DNA of 64,000 nucleotides, from NCBI GenBank assembly GCA_021734835.1, contig JAIPIH010000001.1, forward strand, positions 186,001 to 250,000. The letters are read 5' to 3'. Below, in pieces: positions 35,119 through 44,061 of this stretch; within the stretch, counting starts at the first letter, position 1; the number at the start of each line of letters is the position of its first letter. The DNA comes from Candidatus Cloacimonadota bacterium (lineage in GTDB: Bacteria > Cloacimonadota > Cloacimonadia > Cloacimonadales > TCS61). A program made the translations under genes and the position numbers. The notes under the pieces were generated by a model. The model had not been told where the DNA came from and made no database searches. It was given only the letters and a program-made list of their open reading frames with translations.

Positions 35119-35150
35119 CTGTCAAGTTTTAGACACTATTTTCTTGACAG
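35119..35150. promoter_or_regulatory. Inverted repeat CTGTCAAG-N16-CTTGACAG between divergent genes
   Basis: Perfect 8-bp arms separated by 16 bases lie in the gap between the EIIA fusion (-) and lptE (+). Each arm contains a consensus TTGACA -35 hexamer pointing outward toward its gene. Matching -10 boxes are weak. Either paired divergent promoters or a dimer operator is possible; autoregulation by the HTH-EIIA protein would be a natural reading. Confidence 0.4.
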
Positions 35151-35177
35151 ATAAACAGATAAAAGATTGCTAAATTT

Positions 35178-35666
35178 ATGAAAAATATATTATTATTAAT
35201 AATTATTACATTGATTGTAAGTTGCACTTATTCAGTTTATACTTCTGGATATCCGCATCTCAAAACGATCACTGTAATACCAATAGAAAACTATTCTACT
35301 AATTATGACCTTAGTGATATCGTATTTACTTCATTAATCGGAAATTTCGAATCGGATGGACGACTTAAATTAGTTGGTCTTGCTCCGGATTGTCAATTAG
35401 AATGCATTATTCAGGATTATTCAAATAAAATTGCAACTTATTCCGGTTCTTCGGTCGATGAGTATGAAGTGAGAATATTATTCAGTGTTACATTTACTGA
35501 CTTAAAAAACAATGAAGTGATCTGGAAAAATGATTCCTTGATCATCTCGGAGAGATACTCCAAGGTTAATGAAAACAGTGAATTTAAGAGTGAAAGTGCA
35601 GTGCAAAATGAAATTGGGCAAAAGTTATTTGATAACATTCTTAAAAATACATTGGAAGAATGGTAA
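35178..35666 (+). CDS. lptE: LptE-like LPS assembly lipoprotein
   Basis: 162 residues. The lipobox LIVSC follows a short hydrophobic signal. HLKTITVIPIENYSTNYDLS, FESDGRLKLVG and DCQLECIIQDYSN fit the LptE family pattern (Pfam LptE). LptE plugs LptD in the outer membrane during LPS export. LptD is not in the window. There is no SD before the ATG, and TTGACA lies 34 bases before the start. It overlaps the next gene by 7 bases. Confidence 0.75.
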   Translation: MKNILLLIIITLIVSCTYSVYTSGYPHLKTITVIPIENYSTNYDLSDIVFTSLIGNFESDGRLKLVGLAPDCQLECIIQDYSNKIATYSGSSVDEYEVRILFSVTFTDLKNNEVIWKNDSLIISERYSKVNENSEFKSESAVQNEIGQKLFDNILKNTLEEW

Positions 35667-36400
35667 GAATCAATAAATATTTAGCTCAATGTAATTTGGG
35701 TTCGAGAAGATCTGTCGAAATTTTGATCTCTAACCGAGAAATCTCCGTAAATGGCGAGATCATAGACGATCTATCTAAACAAATAGATCCGACAAAAGAT
35801 AAAGTAAGTTATAAGGGAAAAACGATTCATCCCAGCCAGGAAAAAATTTATATTATGTTGAATAAACCAAAAAAATATCTGGTATCGACTAAGGATGATT
35901 TTGGTAGAAGGATTATCTTTGACCTTTTACCGGATTTTGAGACAAATCTCTTTTACATCGGAAGATTAGACTACATGTCAGAAGGTCTGTTATTATTAAC
36001 AAATGATGGTGATTTTGCTGAACGTGTTATCCATCCCAGATACAAGTTACCGAAAGTTTATAAGGTTAAGGTGAAAGGCAAGATTGGTAAAGAAGAACTG
36101 GAAAAATTAAGGAAAGGGATTGTAATTAATGGAAAAAGAACAAAGCCAGCAATCGTTTATACTAATAAGGTAAATGATGAATTTACCGAGCTGAAGATGA
36201 CTATTTTTGAAGGTAGAAAAAGACAAATTCGTTATATGATCAAAAGTATAGGTTCTGCTGTTTATGAACTTAAACGGCTTCAAATTGGGACTATTAAATT
36301 GAATAAGTTGCCGGTAGGAATGTGGAGAATGCTAAAACCTTCAGAAGTAACTGCTTTAAGGTCCAACGCTAGAACTAAATCTAAAAAAGAGATAAAATGA
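35660..36400 (+). CDS. Pseudouridine synthase, RluB/RsuA family
   Basis: 246 residues. An S4 RNA-binding domain (~1-60; RINKYLAQCNLGSRRSVEIL) is followed by the catalytic domain. The catalytic Asp is in YIGRLDYMSEGLLLLTNDGD, and the late motif is EGRKRQIRYMIKSIG. It isomerises a uridine in rRNA (RluB/E/F or RsuA; exact target unresolved). The start lies inside the end of lptE, and the stop overlaps ychF (ATGA). Confidence 0.88.
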   Translation: MVRINKYLAQCNLGSRRSVEILISNREISVNGEIIDDLSKQIDPTKDKVSYKGKTIHPSQEKIYIMLNKPKKYLVSTKDDFGRRIIFDLLPDFETNLFYIGRLDYMSEGLLLLTNDGDFAERVIHPRYKLPKVYKVKVKGKIGKEELEKLRKGIVINGKRTKPAIVYTNKVNDEFTELKMTIFEGRKRQIRYMIKSIGSAVYELKRLQIGTIKLNKLPVGMWRMLKPSEVTALRSNARTKSKKEIK

Positions 36401-37467
36401 AAATTGGATTAATTGGCTTACAGAATTCTGGTAAAACTACTATTTTTAACGCACTTACCGGATTGAATATAGAGATAGCAGATTACCCTTCACAAAAAAG
36501 TGAACCAAATCATGGTATTGTAAAGGTGGAAGATGAAAGAGTAGAGAAACTCTCCGAAATATATAATCCAAAAAAGACTATTTTTGCCACCATTGAATAT
36601 ATAGACTTTGTCGGTATCAGCGGCGATAAAAGTAACTCTGATTCCTTTAGTGATTCCGGTATGGCTTTAGTAAAAACAGCTGATGCCCTAGCGCTGGTCA
36701 TAAGAAATTATCGTGATCCTATTACAGACGATGCTCCTACTCCTGCTTTGGATGTAGAAGCAATTGAATCAGATCTGCTGATTTCTGACCTGATAATTGC
36801 TGAGAAAAGACTTGAAAAAGTTGAATTAAATAAGAAGAGAGGAATTAAGGATTCAAAAGTGCAATTGGAAGAGAATGTTTTGAAAAAGGTAATCTCTCAC
36901 ATGGAAAATTCTCTACCTATTCGCAGTTTAAGCCTTTCCGATGATGAGTCTAAATTAATTCGTGGATTCCAATTTATTACTCAAAAGCCTTTGATGATCA
37001 TACTTAACTCAGATGAGAACAAATTTGGATCCAGTGAAGTTTGCGTACAGGAATTACAAAAGAATTATCAAGTCATTGAGTTTGCAGGAGCCTTTGAAAT
37101 GGAACTTACTAAACTTGAAAAACAGGAAGCAGTAGAATTTATGCAGGATATTAATATAAAAGAATCTGCTCGAGATAGACTTACTAAGTTCTCTTATGAA
37201 TTACTTGGTTATTGTAGTTTTTTTACCGTTGGAGAGGATGAAGTGAGAGCTTGGACTATCACAAAAGGAGAAAATGCCGTGCAAGCAGCTGGAAAAATAC
37301 ATTCCGATCTTGCCAGAGGATTTATCAGAGCTGAATGCTTTTCTTATAATGACCTGATCAACTACGGTAGTGAAAAAAATATCAAAGAAAAAGGCTTATT
37401 CCGGTTGGAAGGCAAAAAATATATTGTTCAAGATGGAGATATTATCAGTATAAGATTTAGTGTGTAG
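36397..37467 (+). CDS. ychF: YchF/Ola1-type ribosome-binding ATPase
   Basis: 356 residues. The P-loop is LIGLQNSGKTTIFNALTG; DYPSQKSEPN (switch I region) and FVGISGD (DxxG equivalent) follow. ILNSDE replaces the GTPase NKxD, in line with ATP preference. A central coiled coil and C-terminal TGS-like domain (CSFFTVGEDEVRAWTI, then QDGDIISIRFSV) are present. It binds ribosomes and responds to redox stress. The start overlaps the preceding gene. Confidence 0.9.
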   Translation: MKIGLIGLQNSGKTTIFNALTGLNIEIADYPSQKSEPNHGIVKVEDERVEKLSEIYNPKKTIFATIEYIDFVGISGDKSNSDSFSDSGMALVKTADALALVIRNYRDPITDDAPTPALDVEAIESDLLISDLIIAEKRLEKVELNKKRGIKDSKVQLEENVLKKVISHMENSLPIRSLSLSDDESKLIRGFQFITQKPLMIILNSDENKFGSSEVCVQELQKNYQVIEFAGAFEMELTKLEKQEAVEFMQDINIKESARDRLTKFSYELLGYCSFFTVGEDEVRAWTITKGENAVQAAGKIHSDLARGFIRAECFSYNDLINYGSEKNIKEKGLFRLEGKKYIVQDGDIISIRFSV

Positions 37468-37478
37468 AAGAGGAGACT

Positions 37479-39713
37479 ATGGCTGAAGTAAATAAACAAA
37501 AAGTTATTCATATAATTTTCGGAATTTTGCTCATTCTGCTATCTATACTTTTATTATTTGCAATTTTGACGCCTTTAAGAGATATAGCAACTGATTATCA
37601 AACCTTACAAAATGCCCACCTTAATATCTTTAAGTTCATCAAGATGGATTTTCCGCCTGTAGCTAATCCTATAGGTCCTTTTGGAGCATTTTTCGGATTT
37701 TGGTTAATTTATATCTTTGGTAAATTCCTCAGTATTTCCCTTTTAATTGGTGGCTTCTTCTTAGGCTTTTTTATGATCTTTTGGAAAAGTGATAAACATC
37801 CTTATTTCCGATTAATCTGTTTTGTTATATTTGCATTTTTTGTAAATATTGCCTCTTTTGTTCTAAAACCGAGTAATTTGAACACTGCTGGGCTCGTACC
37901 ATGGAAATTTTACAGCTTTTTAGATACAATTTTTAATCGTACAGGAACTGGAATAATCGCTTTTGCCTTTATCTTTTTGGCTTTGATCTTTATTTTCGAT
38001 TTAGAGAATATTCAGAGATTCTTTGTTTTTTCCTTAAAAAAAATTGTCTATGGTTACTTAAAGATTTTTTCTTTGATCTTTGTAAAAAAACCTAAAAAGA
38101 CTAAAAAACTTAAAAAACGGAACAAAAGAAATCCCAAAATAACAGATCATACATCAAAAGAGAATGAGTCTACGGAATTTGTTAAACCTGTTATTCCGCC
38201 AGTAAAAATGACTCAGGACAAAAATGAAGTTGATGATGATCATAAAGATTATAATATTCCGGAGGTTGACCGATTTCTGTCCAGTACCACGATAACGAAA
38301 GCAGATAGGGAAGAAATACAGCAGAATATCAACCGGATTAGTACAATATTAATAGATAAATTGGCTGAATTTGGAGTTAATGCTGAAGTTAAACATGTAA
38401 ACATTGGCCCTATCATAACGCAGTATGAGATTGAACCAGCACCAGGGGTAAAAGTGAATAAATTCCATGCTTTAGCTGATGATCTGGCACTGGCGATCAA
38501 AGCTAAAAGTATTCGTATTCAAGCTCCGATCCCTGGACGCGGATTAGTCGGAATTGAAATTCCTAATGTCAACAGAGACACTATCTTCCTAAAAGATATT
38601 CTAAATTCAGCAGAGATGAAATCTTTTAAGGGTGATATTGCCATTGGCCTCGGCAAAGATATTGCTGGTTTTCCCGTTATCGCTGACCTGGCTCAAATGC
38701 CTCATTTACTGATTGCCGGTGCAACTGGAACCGGAAAAAGTGTATGTATCAACAGCATCATCAATAGTATTATTTTCCGTATGACACCTGATCAGCTCAG
38801 ATTTATTATGATCGATCCGAAACGAATTGAACTTTCTATCTATGAAGGAATACCACATTTGATTCAGGAAGTAGTAACTGATAATGAAGACGCTTTAAGG
38901 GTCTTACAATGGGGCGTTACAGAGATGGAAAAACGTTATGAATTATTGCAGAAATACAAAGTAAAAAATGTAAATGCCTATAATAAAATAATTAATGGAA
39001 TACTCCAAAACCAAACAAAAGCGGAAGAGGCTGAAATGACAGATAAACCGCTGCCATATATTGTGATCATTGTGGATGAATTAGCTGATCTGATAATGTC
39101 GATCGGAAAGGATGTAGAAAGGTTGATCACCAGATTAGCTCAAATGGCTAGAGCGATCGGAATTCATCTTATTTTAGCTACACAAAGACCTTCAACACAG
39201 GTTATTACAGGAATTATTAAAGCCAATATTCCATCGAGAATTGCTTTCAAAGTTCCAACTAAAATCGATTCTCGAGTTATAATTGATGCTAACGGTGCTG
39301 ATAAATTACTTGGTAATGGCGACAGTCTATACAGCTCAACCGGTATTGGAGGTATGAAGAGGATACATGGAGCCTATATCGAACCTTCTGAAATTCTGGA
39401 TATAACTAAATATCTACTTACTCAACCGAAGCCGGAACAACAGATCAAAATAATTACTGATGATGATATGATAATAAGTGGTTTTGAATATGATGATGAA
39501 CTTTTCCCGCAAGCGGCGGCAGCTATTGTTTCAGCTGGTTCTGCCTCAGTATCTATGCTGCAAAGACATTTCAAAATAGGGTATGCCAGAGCCGGACGAT
39601 TGATCGATATGATGGAAAAAGCTGGTATTGTTGGTCCGCATGTTGGAAGTAAATCCAGAGAAGTTCTTGCAAGTGAAGAGGATTTGAAGATCTATGGATA
39701 CTTGCAAGAATAG
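37479..39713 (+). CDS. ftsK: DNA translocase FtsK/SpoIIIE
   Basis: 744 residues. Four N-terminal membrane helices precede a short basic linker (KKPKKTKKLKKRNKRN). The motor domain has GATGTGKSVCINSIINS, then IVDELADLIM and ATQRPSTQVITG. The C-terminal gamma winged helix (SVSMLQRHFKIGYARAGRLI) reads KOPS-type signals. It moves DNA through the septum. The AGGAG-type SD is at 37466-37472. lolA overlaps the 3' end by 20 bases. Confidence 0.93.
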   Translation: MAEVNKQKVIHIIFGILLILLSILLLFAILTPLRDIATDYQTLQNAHLNIFKFIKMDFPPVANPIGPFGAFFGFWLIYIFGKFLSISLLIGGFFLGFFMIFWKSDKHPYFRLICFVIFAFFVNIASFVLKPSNLNTAGLVPWKFYSFLDTIFNRTGTGIIAFAFIFLALIFIFDLENIQRFFVFSLKKIVYGYLKIFSLIFVKKPKKTKKLKKRNKRNPKITDHTSKENESTEFVKPVIPPVKMTQDKNEVDDDHKDYNIPEVDRFLSSTTITKADREEIQQNINRISTILIDKLAEFGVNAEVKHVNIGPIITQYEIEPAPGVKVNKFHALADDLALAIKAKSIRIQAPIPGRGLVGIEIPNVNRDTIFLKDILNSAEMKSFKGDIAIGLGKDIAGFPVIADLAQMPHLLIAGATGTGKSVCINSIINSIIFRMTPDQLRFIMIDPKRIELSIYEGIPHLIQEVVTDNEDALRVLQWGVTEMEKRYELLQKYKVKNVNAYNKIINGILQNQTKAEEAEMTDKPLPYIVIIVDELADLIMSIGKDVERLITRLAQMARAIGIHLILATQRPSTQVITGIIKANIPSRIAFKVPTKIDSRVIIDANGADKLLGNGDSLYSSTGIGGMKRIHGAYIEPSEILDITKYLLTQPKPEQQIKIITDDDMIISGFEYDDELFPQAAAAIVSAGSASVSMLQRHFKIGYARAGRLIDMMEKAGIVGPHVGSKSREVLASEEDLKIYGYLQE

Positions 39714-40308
39714 ATTCATTATAATATTTCTATTTCCGATTTTCCTCTTTCCAGAAAATGTAAATTTAGAAAAAATGTACGAGGATATTCTGATAACTTA
39801 CTCTAAAATATACACTTATGAGGCTTCGTTCGCGCAAGAAAACTATTGGAACGAAATAGATATCTATAAAAATTCTGATGGGAAAGTTTTTTATAATAGA
39901 GAGAAACTTCTGATGAAATATTCTCAACCTGATGGACAGATTCTGTTTATTGCTGATTTTACTGTGACTATGTATGATCCAATCAATAACCAAGCAATCA
40001 TCTCTGATAAAACGGATATTGAACTTAGACCTGATAAACTGATAGCTAAATATTGGGACATCTCGGAAAAAGAGATAATTGATCAGTTTGATAATAGTGT
40101 TAAAATAGAACTACACACACGAAATGCAGAAAAAATTCAAATAACAGTTACTAATAATTTAATAACAGAGTTTTACATCGTTGATGAAAATGATAATGTT
40201 GTCATGTATCAATTTGCTGATGTTCAGGTTAATAAAGAATTACCCGATAAAATTTTCGACGTTAAATTACCGGAAAATATAAATCTAATTGATCTGCGAG
40301 AAAAGTAG
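39694..40308 (+). CDS. lolA: Outer-membrane lipoprotein carrier LolA
   Basis: 204 residues. A short signal-like hydrophobic stretch (FIIIFLFPIFLFPE) is followed by the LolA core: YEASFAQENYW, DGKVFYNREKLLMKYSQPDG, QILFIADFTVTMYDP and INNQAIIS. It shuttles lipoproteins across the periplasm; many lipoproteins are encoded in this window. The ftsK-lolA order is conserved in many bacteria. It starts within the ftsK 3' end. Confidence 0.88.
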   Translation: MDTCKNRFIIIFLFPIFLFPENVNLEKMYEDILITYSKIYTYEASFAQENYWNEIDIYKNSDGKVFYNREKLLMKYSQPDGQILFIADFTVTMYDPINNQAIISDKTDIELRPDKLIAKYWDISEKEIIDQFDNSVKIELHTRNAEKIQITVTNNLITEFYIVDENDNVVMYQFADVQVNKELPDKIFDVKLPENINLIDLREK

Positions 40309-40335
40309 ATTTACGCTAAGCTCTTGGAGGAAAAG

Positions 40336-41391
40336 ATGATAGCATTGATCATGGCTGGTGGTGTAGGTACACGGTTCTGGCCTCTCAGCAGAAAGGCAAA
40401 ACCGAAACAGTTCCTGAACATTGTCTCAAATAGATCAATGATCCAAATGACAGTTGATAGACTTCAACCTGAAATTGATCTAAAAGATATTTTCATAGTG
40501 ACAGCGGCTCCTCAGGCAGAACTGATAAAATCACATTTACCTGAATTACCTGAAGAGAATATAATTTGTGAACCATTCGGGATGAATACTGCTCCTTGTA
40601 TCGCCCTCAGCGCTTCATATCTGAGCCGTAAGTACGATAAAACAAAAACTATGGTCATTCTACCTGCTGACCATATAATTGCCTCTAAAAACGATTTTCT
40701 GGCTTCGCTGAAAAGGGGGAATGAAACTGCAAAATTAGATTATCTGGTTACTTTCGGAATTAAGCCAAACTATCCTGCAACTGGTTACGGTTACATCGAA
40801 GGGGGAAAGCAGATCGATAAGAACAGTTTTTCCGTAAAACAATTTAAAGAAAAACCCGATCTCAAAACAGCAGAAAAGTTTATTAAGGCTGGTAATTTCT
40901 TTTGGAATAGTGGTATGTTCATGTGGAAGATCGAGACTATCCTGAAAGCATTTGAAAAATATCTTCCTGAAATTACATCTCTATTACAAGACATCAACTT
41001 CAAATGGAATCAGCAGGGCTTAAAAGTCGATTTCAGCAGGGAATATGCAAGAATGCCGAAAATACCAGTTGATATTGGCATTATGGAAAAAGCAGATAAA
41101 CGTGTTGTTATTCCGGTGGATTATGGCTGGAATGATGCAGGAAGCTGGAAAGCGCTTTATGATATTTCAAAAAAAGATCATAATGGTAATGTTCTGAAAT
41201 GCGATTCAGAGGTTATAAACAGCAGAAACAATTATATTTACTCGAAAAAATTCGTATCCCTAATCGGTATTGAAAACCTGGTAGTTATAGAGAGCGAAGA
41301 TGCTTTGCTCATTGCCGATAAAGACAGCAGCGAGGAAGTTAAAGAAATAGTTGAAAACCTAAAGAAAAAAAAGAAGTCTGAACTGCTGTAA
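40336..41391 (+). CDS. manC: Mannose-1-phosphate guanylyltransferase
   Basis: 351 residues. ALIMAGGVGTRFWPLSRKAK is the pyrophosphorylase signature. EPFGMNTAPCIALSA, VILPADHII, FKEKPD and FFWNSGMFMW follow the ManC/GMP order. The C-terminal PMI domain is absent (single-function type). It makes GDP-mannose for glycans. The ATG at 40336 has GGAGG 5 bases upstream; a TTG 12 bases earlier is possible. The 217 bases after it hold no convincing gene. Confidence 0.9.
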   Translation: MIALIMAGGVGTRFWPLSRKAKPKQFLNIVSNRSMIQMTVDRLQPEIDLKDIFIVTAAPQAELIKSHLPELPEENIICEPFGMNTAPCIALSASYLSRKYDKTKTMVILPADHIIASKNDFLASLKRGNETAKLDYLVTFGIKPNYPATGYGYIEGGKQIDKNSFSVKQFKEKPDLKTAEKFIKAGNFFWNSGMFMWKIETILKAFEKYLPEITSLLQDINFKWNQQGLKVDFSREYARMPKIPVDIGIMEKADKRVVIPVDYGWNDAGSWKALYDISKKDHNGNVLKCDSEVINSRNNYIYSKKFVSLIGIENLVVIESEDALLIADKDSSEEVKEIVENLKKKKKSELL

Positions 41392-41608
41392 TCTCCGCAA
41401 TAGAGATATTTAATTCCTCGGAAAGGTAGATCATGTTGGTTCGTTCTGGTGGTATAAGTATAACAAAAAAATGTTTTTCATAAACTGATACAAGCGAGAT
41501 AATTTCGACTCAAATAATAATTTTATTCCATTCCTGAATGCACACTTTTATTAGGTAAACTCACTAATTCTACTTGACTCTTAATTCAATTATTTTTACT
41601 TAAAATCT

Positions 41609-42160
41609 ATGAAATGGAAATATGATTTTAACCCGGACAGTCAGGATGCTGTCATTAATACTTTTCAATTCTTTTTAAAATTGAAGGCTCTTTACAGACA
41701 GGGCTGGCTGCAGAGAAATGTAACAGAAAAACAAACTGAATCAGTCGCTGATCATTCCTTTGGAACGGCAATGCTGGCATTGTTGCTTTGCCCACCGGAA
41801 CTTGATAAATTGAAAGTACTGGAGATTGCTTTGCTGCACGAAACAGGTGAATGTATTATCGGTGACCTAACTCCATGGGATGAAGTGAATGAGGCAGAAA
41901 AAAGCAGCTTGGAGCTGGAATCTGTAGAAAACATACTGAACTCCTTACCCGATGGAAAGCGCTTAATTGAGATTTGGAAGGAATTTGAATTTGAGACCAG
42001 TGCTGAAGGAAGATTTGTACGACAATTGGATAAACTTGAAATGGGTTTACAGGCAGAACTCTTTACTAAGCTTGGTAACAACGATGCTGCTGCCTTATTG
42101 TTATCCGCAAAGCAGAAAGTAACAGATGAAAAATTGCGGAAATATTTAGCGGAATATTAG
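41609..42160 (+). CDS. HD-domain 5'-deoxynucleotidase (HDDC2/YfbR-like)
   Basis: 183 residues of the HD_3 family: LKALYRQGWLQRNVTEKQTE, SVADHSFGTAML (His), ALLHETGECIIGDLTPWD (HE... and D) and RQLDKLEMGLQAEL. It dephosphorylates deoxynucleoside monophosphates. There is no SD. A TTGACT box begins 35 bases before the ATG, so a leaderless transcript is possible. Confidence 0.82.
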   Translation: MKWKYDFNPDSQDAVINTFQFFLKLKALYRQGWLQRNVTEKQTESVADHSFGTAMLALLLCPPELDKLKVLEIALLHETGECIIGDLTPWDEVNEAEKSSLELESVENILNSLPDGKRLIEIWKEFEFETSAEGRFVRQLDKLEMGLQAELFTKLGNNDAAALLLSAKQKVTDEKLRKYLAEY

Positions 42161-42176
42161 ACTATAATGGAGTATT

Positions 42177-42707
42177 ATGAAGAGAATAATAATACAAAAA
42201 TTAATTTTAGTTATTTTATTAGGAGTCATAGTGACGCTAAGTGCGAATGAGTATTTAATTCCTGAACTGGAGCCTTTACGTCCCTTTCTGAATACGACTT
42301 GGAAAGGTGAGTTTACCAAGTCGGAAAATCCTGCCTCCGACATTCAAAAATGGAATCGTATTTTAAACGGAACTCACATCCGCATAATGCATTCACTGAA
42401 CAATGGGGAATACGGCGGTGAATCCATAATCTATTGGGATGACAAAAAAAATAAGTTGGCTTATTATTACTTTACCACAGGTGGCTTTCTCACTAAAGGT
42501 ACCATGCAAATCGAAGACGGGAAAGTTGTCAGCCAGGAAAAAGTGATTGGTGATGCAAATGGTATAGAAAATGTTAAGAATATTACAGAAATTTTAACTG
42601 ATGGAAGTCTGAGATCTACTTCAAAATACTTAAAAAACGGTAAATGGATAGAAGGTCATGAGATAATATATCATCAGGATCCGGAAGCGGAGCTGATCTT
42701 TAAATAG
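42177..42707 (+). CDS. Secreted lipocalin-like protein, DUF1579-like
   Basis: 176 residues with an N-terminal signal peptide (LILVILLGVIVTLSANE). The core LEPLRPFLNTTWKGEFTKS, GGESIIYWDDKKNKLAYYYF and TGGFLTKGTM is a pattern seen in DUF1579-type beta-barrel proteins. Function unknown; such proteins may bind small hydrophobic molecules. It stops 1 base before the next gene. Confidence 0.6.
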   Translation: MKRIIIQKLILVILLGVIVTLSANEYLIPELEPLRPFLNTTWKGEFTKSENPASDIQKWNRILNGTHIRIMHSLNNGEYGGESIIYWDDKKNKLAYYYFTTGGFLTKGTMQIEDGKVVSQEKVIGDANGIENVKNITEILTDGSLRSTSKYLKNGKWIEGHEIIYHQDPEAELIFK

Positions 42708-42708
42708 C

Positions 42709-43047
42709 ATGCGATTAGCAGTTATCGGAAGTAAAGATTTTAACGACTACCAAAAATTGGTTTCCATTTTAAATCAGATTTCCGGTATCACAACGATCGT
42801 TAGCGGAGCTGCTCAGGGAACTGACACAATGGCAGCTCGCTATGCCAGGGAACACAATTTAAAGCTAATGGAATTCCCGCCGGATTTTAAAAAAAACAGG
42901 GAAGAGGCAAAACATATTCGGAACCCGAAGATCGTGGAGAACTGCGATAACTTAGTTGCATTTTGGACAGATAAATGTGAAGGGACAAAATGCACATTAA
43001 ATTTTGCAAAAAAATTGAATATTCCTATAAAAAAGATAATGATCTAG
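42709..43047 (+). CDS. SLOG-family protein (DUF2493-like), short form
   Basis: 112 residues. RLAVIGSKDFND, IVSGAAQGTDTMAARYAREH, LMEFPPDFKKNREEAKHIRN and NLVAFWTDKCEGT form the SLOG nucleotide-binding core (YspA/DUF2493 group). SLOG domains are thought to sense or process nucleotide-derived ligands. No typical partner genes (TIR, nuclease) are adjacent. There is no SD; it is probably read with the preceding gene. Confidence 0.72.
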   Translation: MRLAVIGSKDFNDYQKLVSILNQISGITTIVSGAAQGTDTMAARYAREHNLKLMEFPPDFKKNREEAKHIRNPKIVENCDNLVAFWTDKCEGTKCTLNFAKKLNIPIKKIMI

Positions 43048-43106
43048 AGATTTGATTATTAACTGTGAAACAAGAATTAAATTCAGCAAGAAAAATTGGA
43101 GAGTAG

Positions 43107-44057
43107 ATGAAAAAGATCATTATTGGGATTCATGGCTTAAAGAATAAACCAGCGAAACAGATTTCTGAAAAATGGTGGAAATCTTCAATTTTAGATGGCT
43201 TGCAGAGATATGGATCAGAAATTCAAGATTTTCAGTTTGAACTTGTTTACTGGGCTGATCTGGAATATGAAAATCCACTTGATCCCAAAATCACCGATCC
43301 GGATGATCCGCTTTACATAGAAAATCCTTATGTACCAAGTAGTTATATAAGTAATCCTGAAGCAACCAAGGATATCAAAAAAAAGCTGTTTAATAAGATT
43401 GAAAATGGATTAGATAAGTTATTTTTAAAAAACAGTAATATTGGTGGAATTGAGAAGATAGTAGATACTACACTGAAACATATGTTTATGGATCTTGATG
43501 CTTATTATAACGGACATTGCAAAGTCAAGAAGGATCTAGTAGCACGTTCAGCCTTCCGCAAAAGACTAGCAGATATTTTAAAAAAACATCGGAATAAACA
43601 GATTTTATTGATCGGCCATTCAATGGGGTCGATCATTGCTTACGATACACTAACACAGGATATTCCCAAATTCAAAATTGATACTTTTATTACAATTGGT
43701 TCTCCACTTGGTTTTTCTTTAATAATAAAAAAAATACTTCTTGAGCAAAATAAAGAAATAAATCCCGAAGCTAAAGCAGATACTCCGGATAACATAATTT
43801 CTGACTGGTTCAATTTTGCTGATCTTGACGATAAAATTACCATGAATTACAATCTTGCGAATGATTTTCTTTTTAGTAAAAGAAAGGTTAAACCTGTCGA
43901 TATAATAATAAATAATCATTATGAATACAAAGGAGAGAAAAATCCTCATAAAGCTTATGGTTATATGCAAAATGAAAAATTTGCGGAGGTTATTGAGATG
44001 TTTCTAAAGAAAAAAACCTCATATTTCTCGAAATTTTTAGAGAAAATTAAACGCTAA
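43107..44057 (+). CDS. Alpha/beta-hydrolase, lipase-like
   Basis: 316 residues. IIGIHGLKNKPAK is the oxyanion-hole strand and LLIGHSMGSIIAYDTL the nucleophile elbow (Ser). TFITIGSPLGFSL, then NFADLDD and a late NNHYEYKGEKNPHKAYGY, are consistent with Asp and His of the triad. No signal peptide is present, so it is cytoplasmic. Substrate unknown. GGAGAG lies 5 bases before the ATG. Convergent with the DUF58 gene 4 bases away. Confidence 0.75.
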   Translation: MKKIIIGIHGLKNKPAKQISEKWWKSSILDGLQRYGSEIQDFQFELVYWADLEYENPLDPKITDPDDPLYIENPYVPSSYISNPEATKDIKKKLFNKIENGLDKLFLKNSNIGGIEKIVDTTLKHMFMDLDAYYNGHCKVKKDLVARSAFRKRLADILKKHRNKQILLIGHSMGSIIAYDTLTQDIPKFKIDTFITIGSPLGFSLIIKKILLEQNKEINPEAKADTPDNIISDWFNFADLDDKITMNYNLANDFLFSKRKVKPVDIIINNHYEYKGEKNPHKAYGYMQNEKFAEVIEMFLKKKTSYFSKFLEKIKR

Positions 44058-44061
44058 ACTA

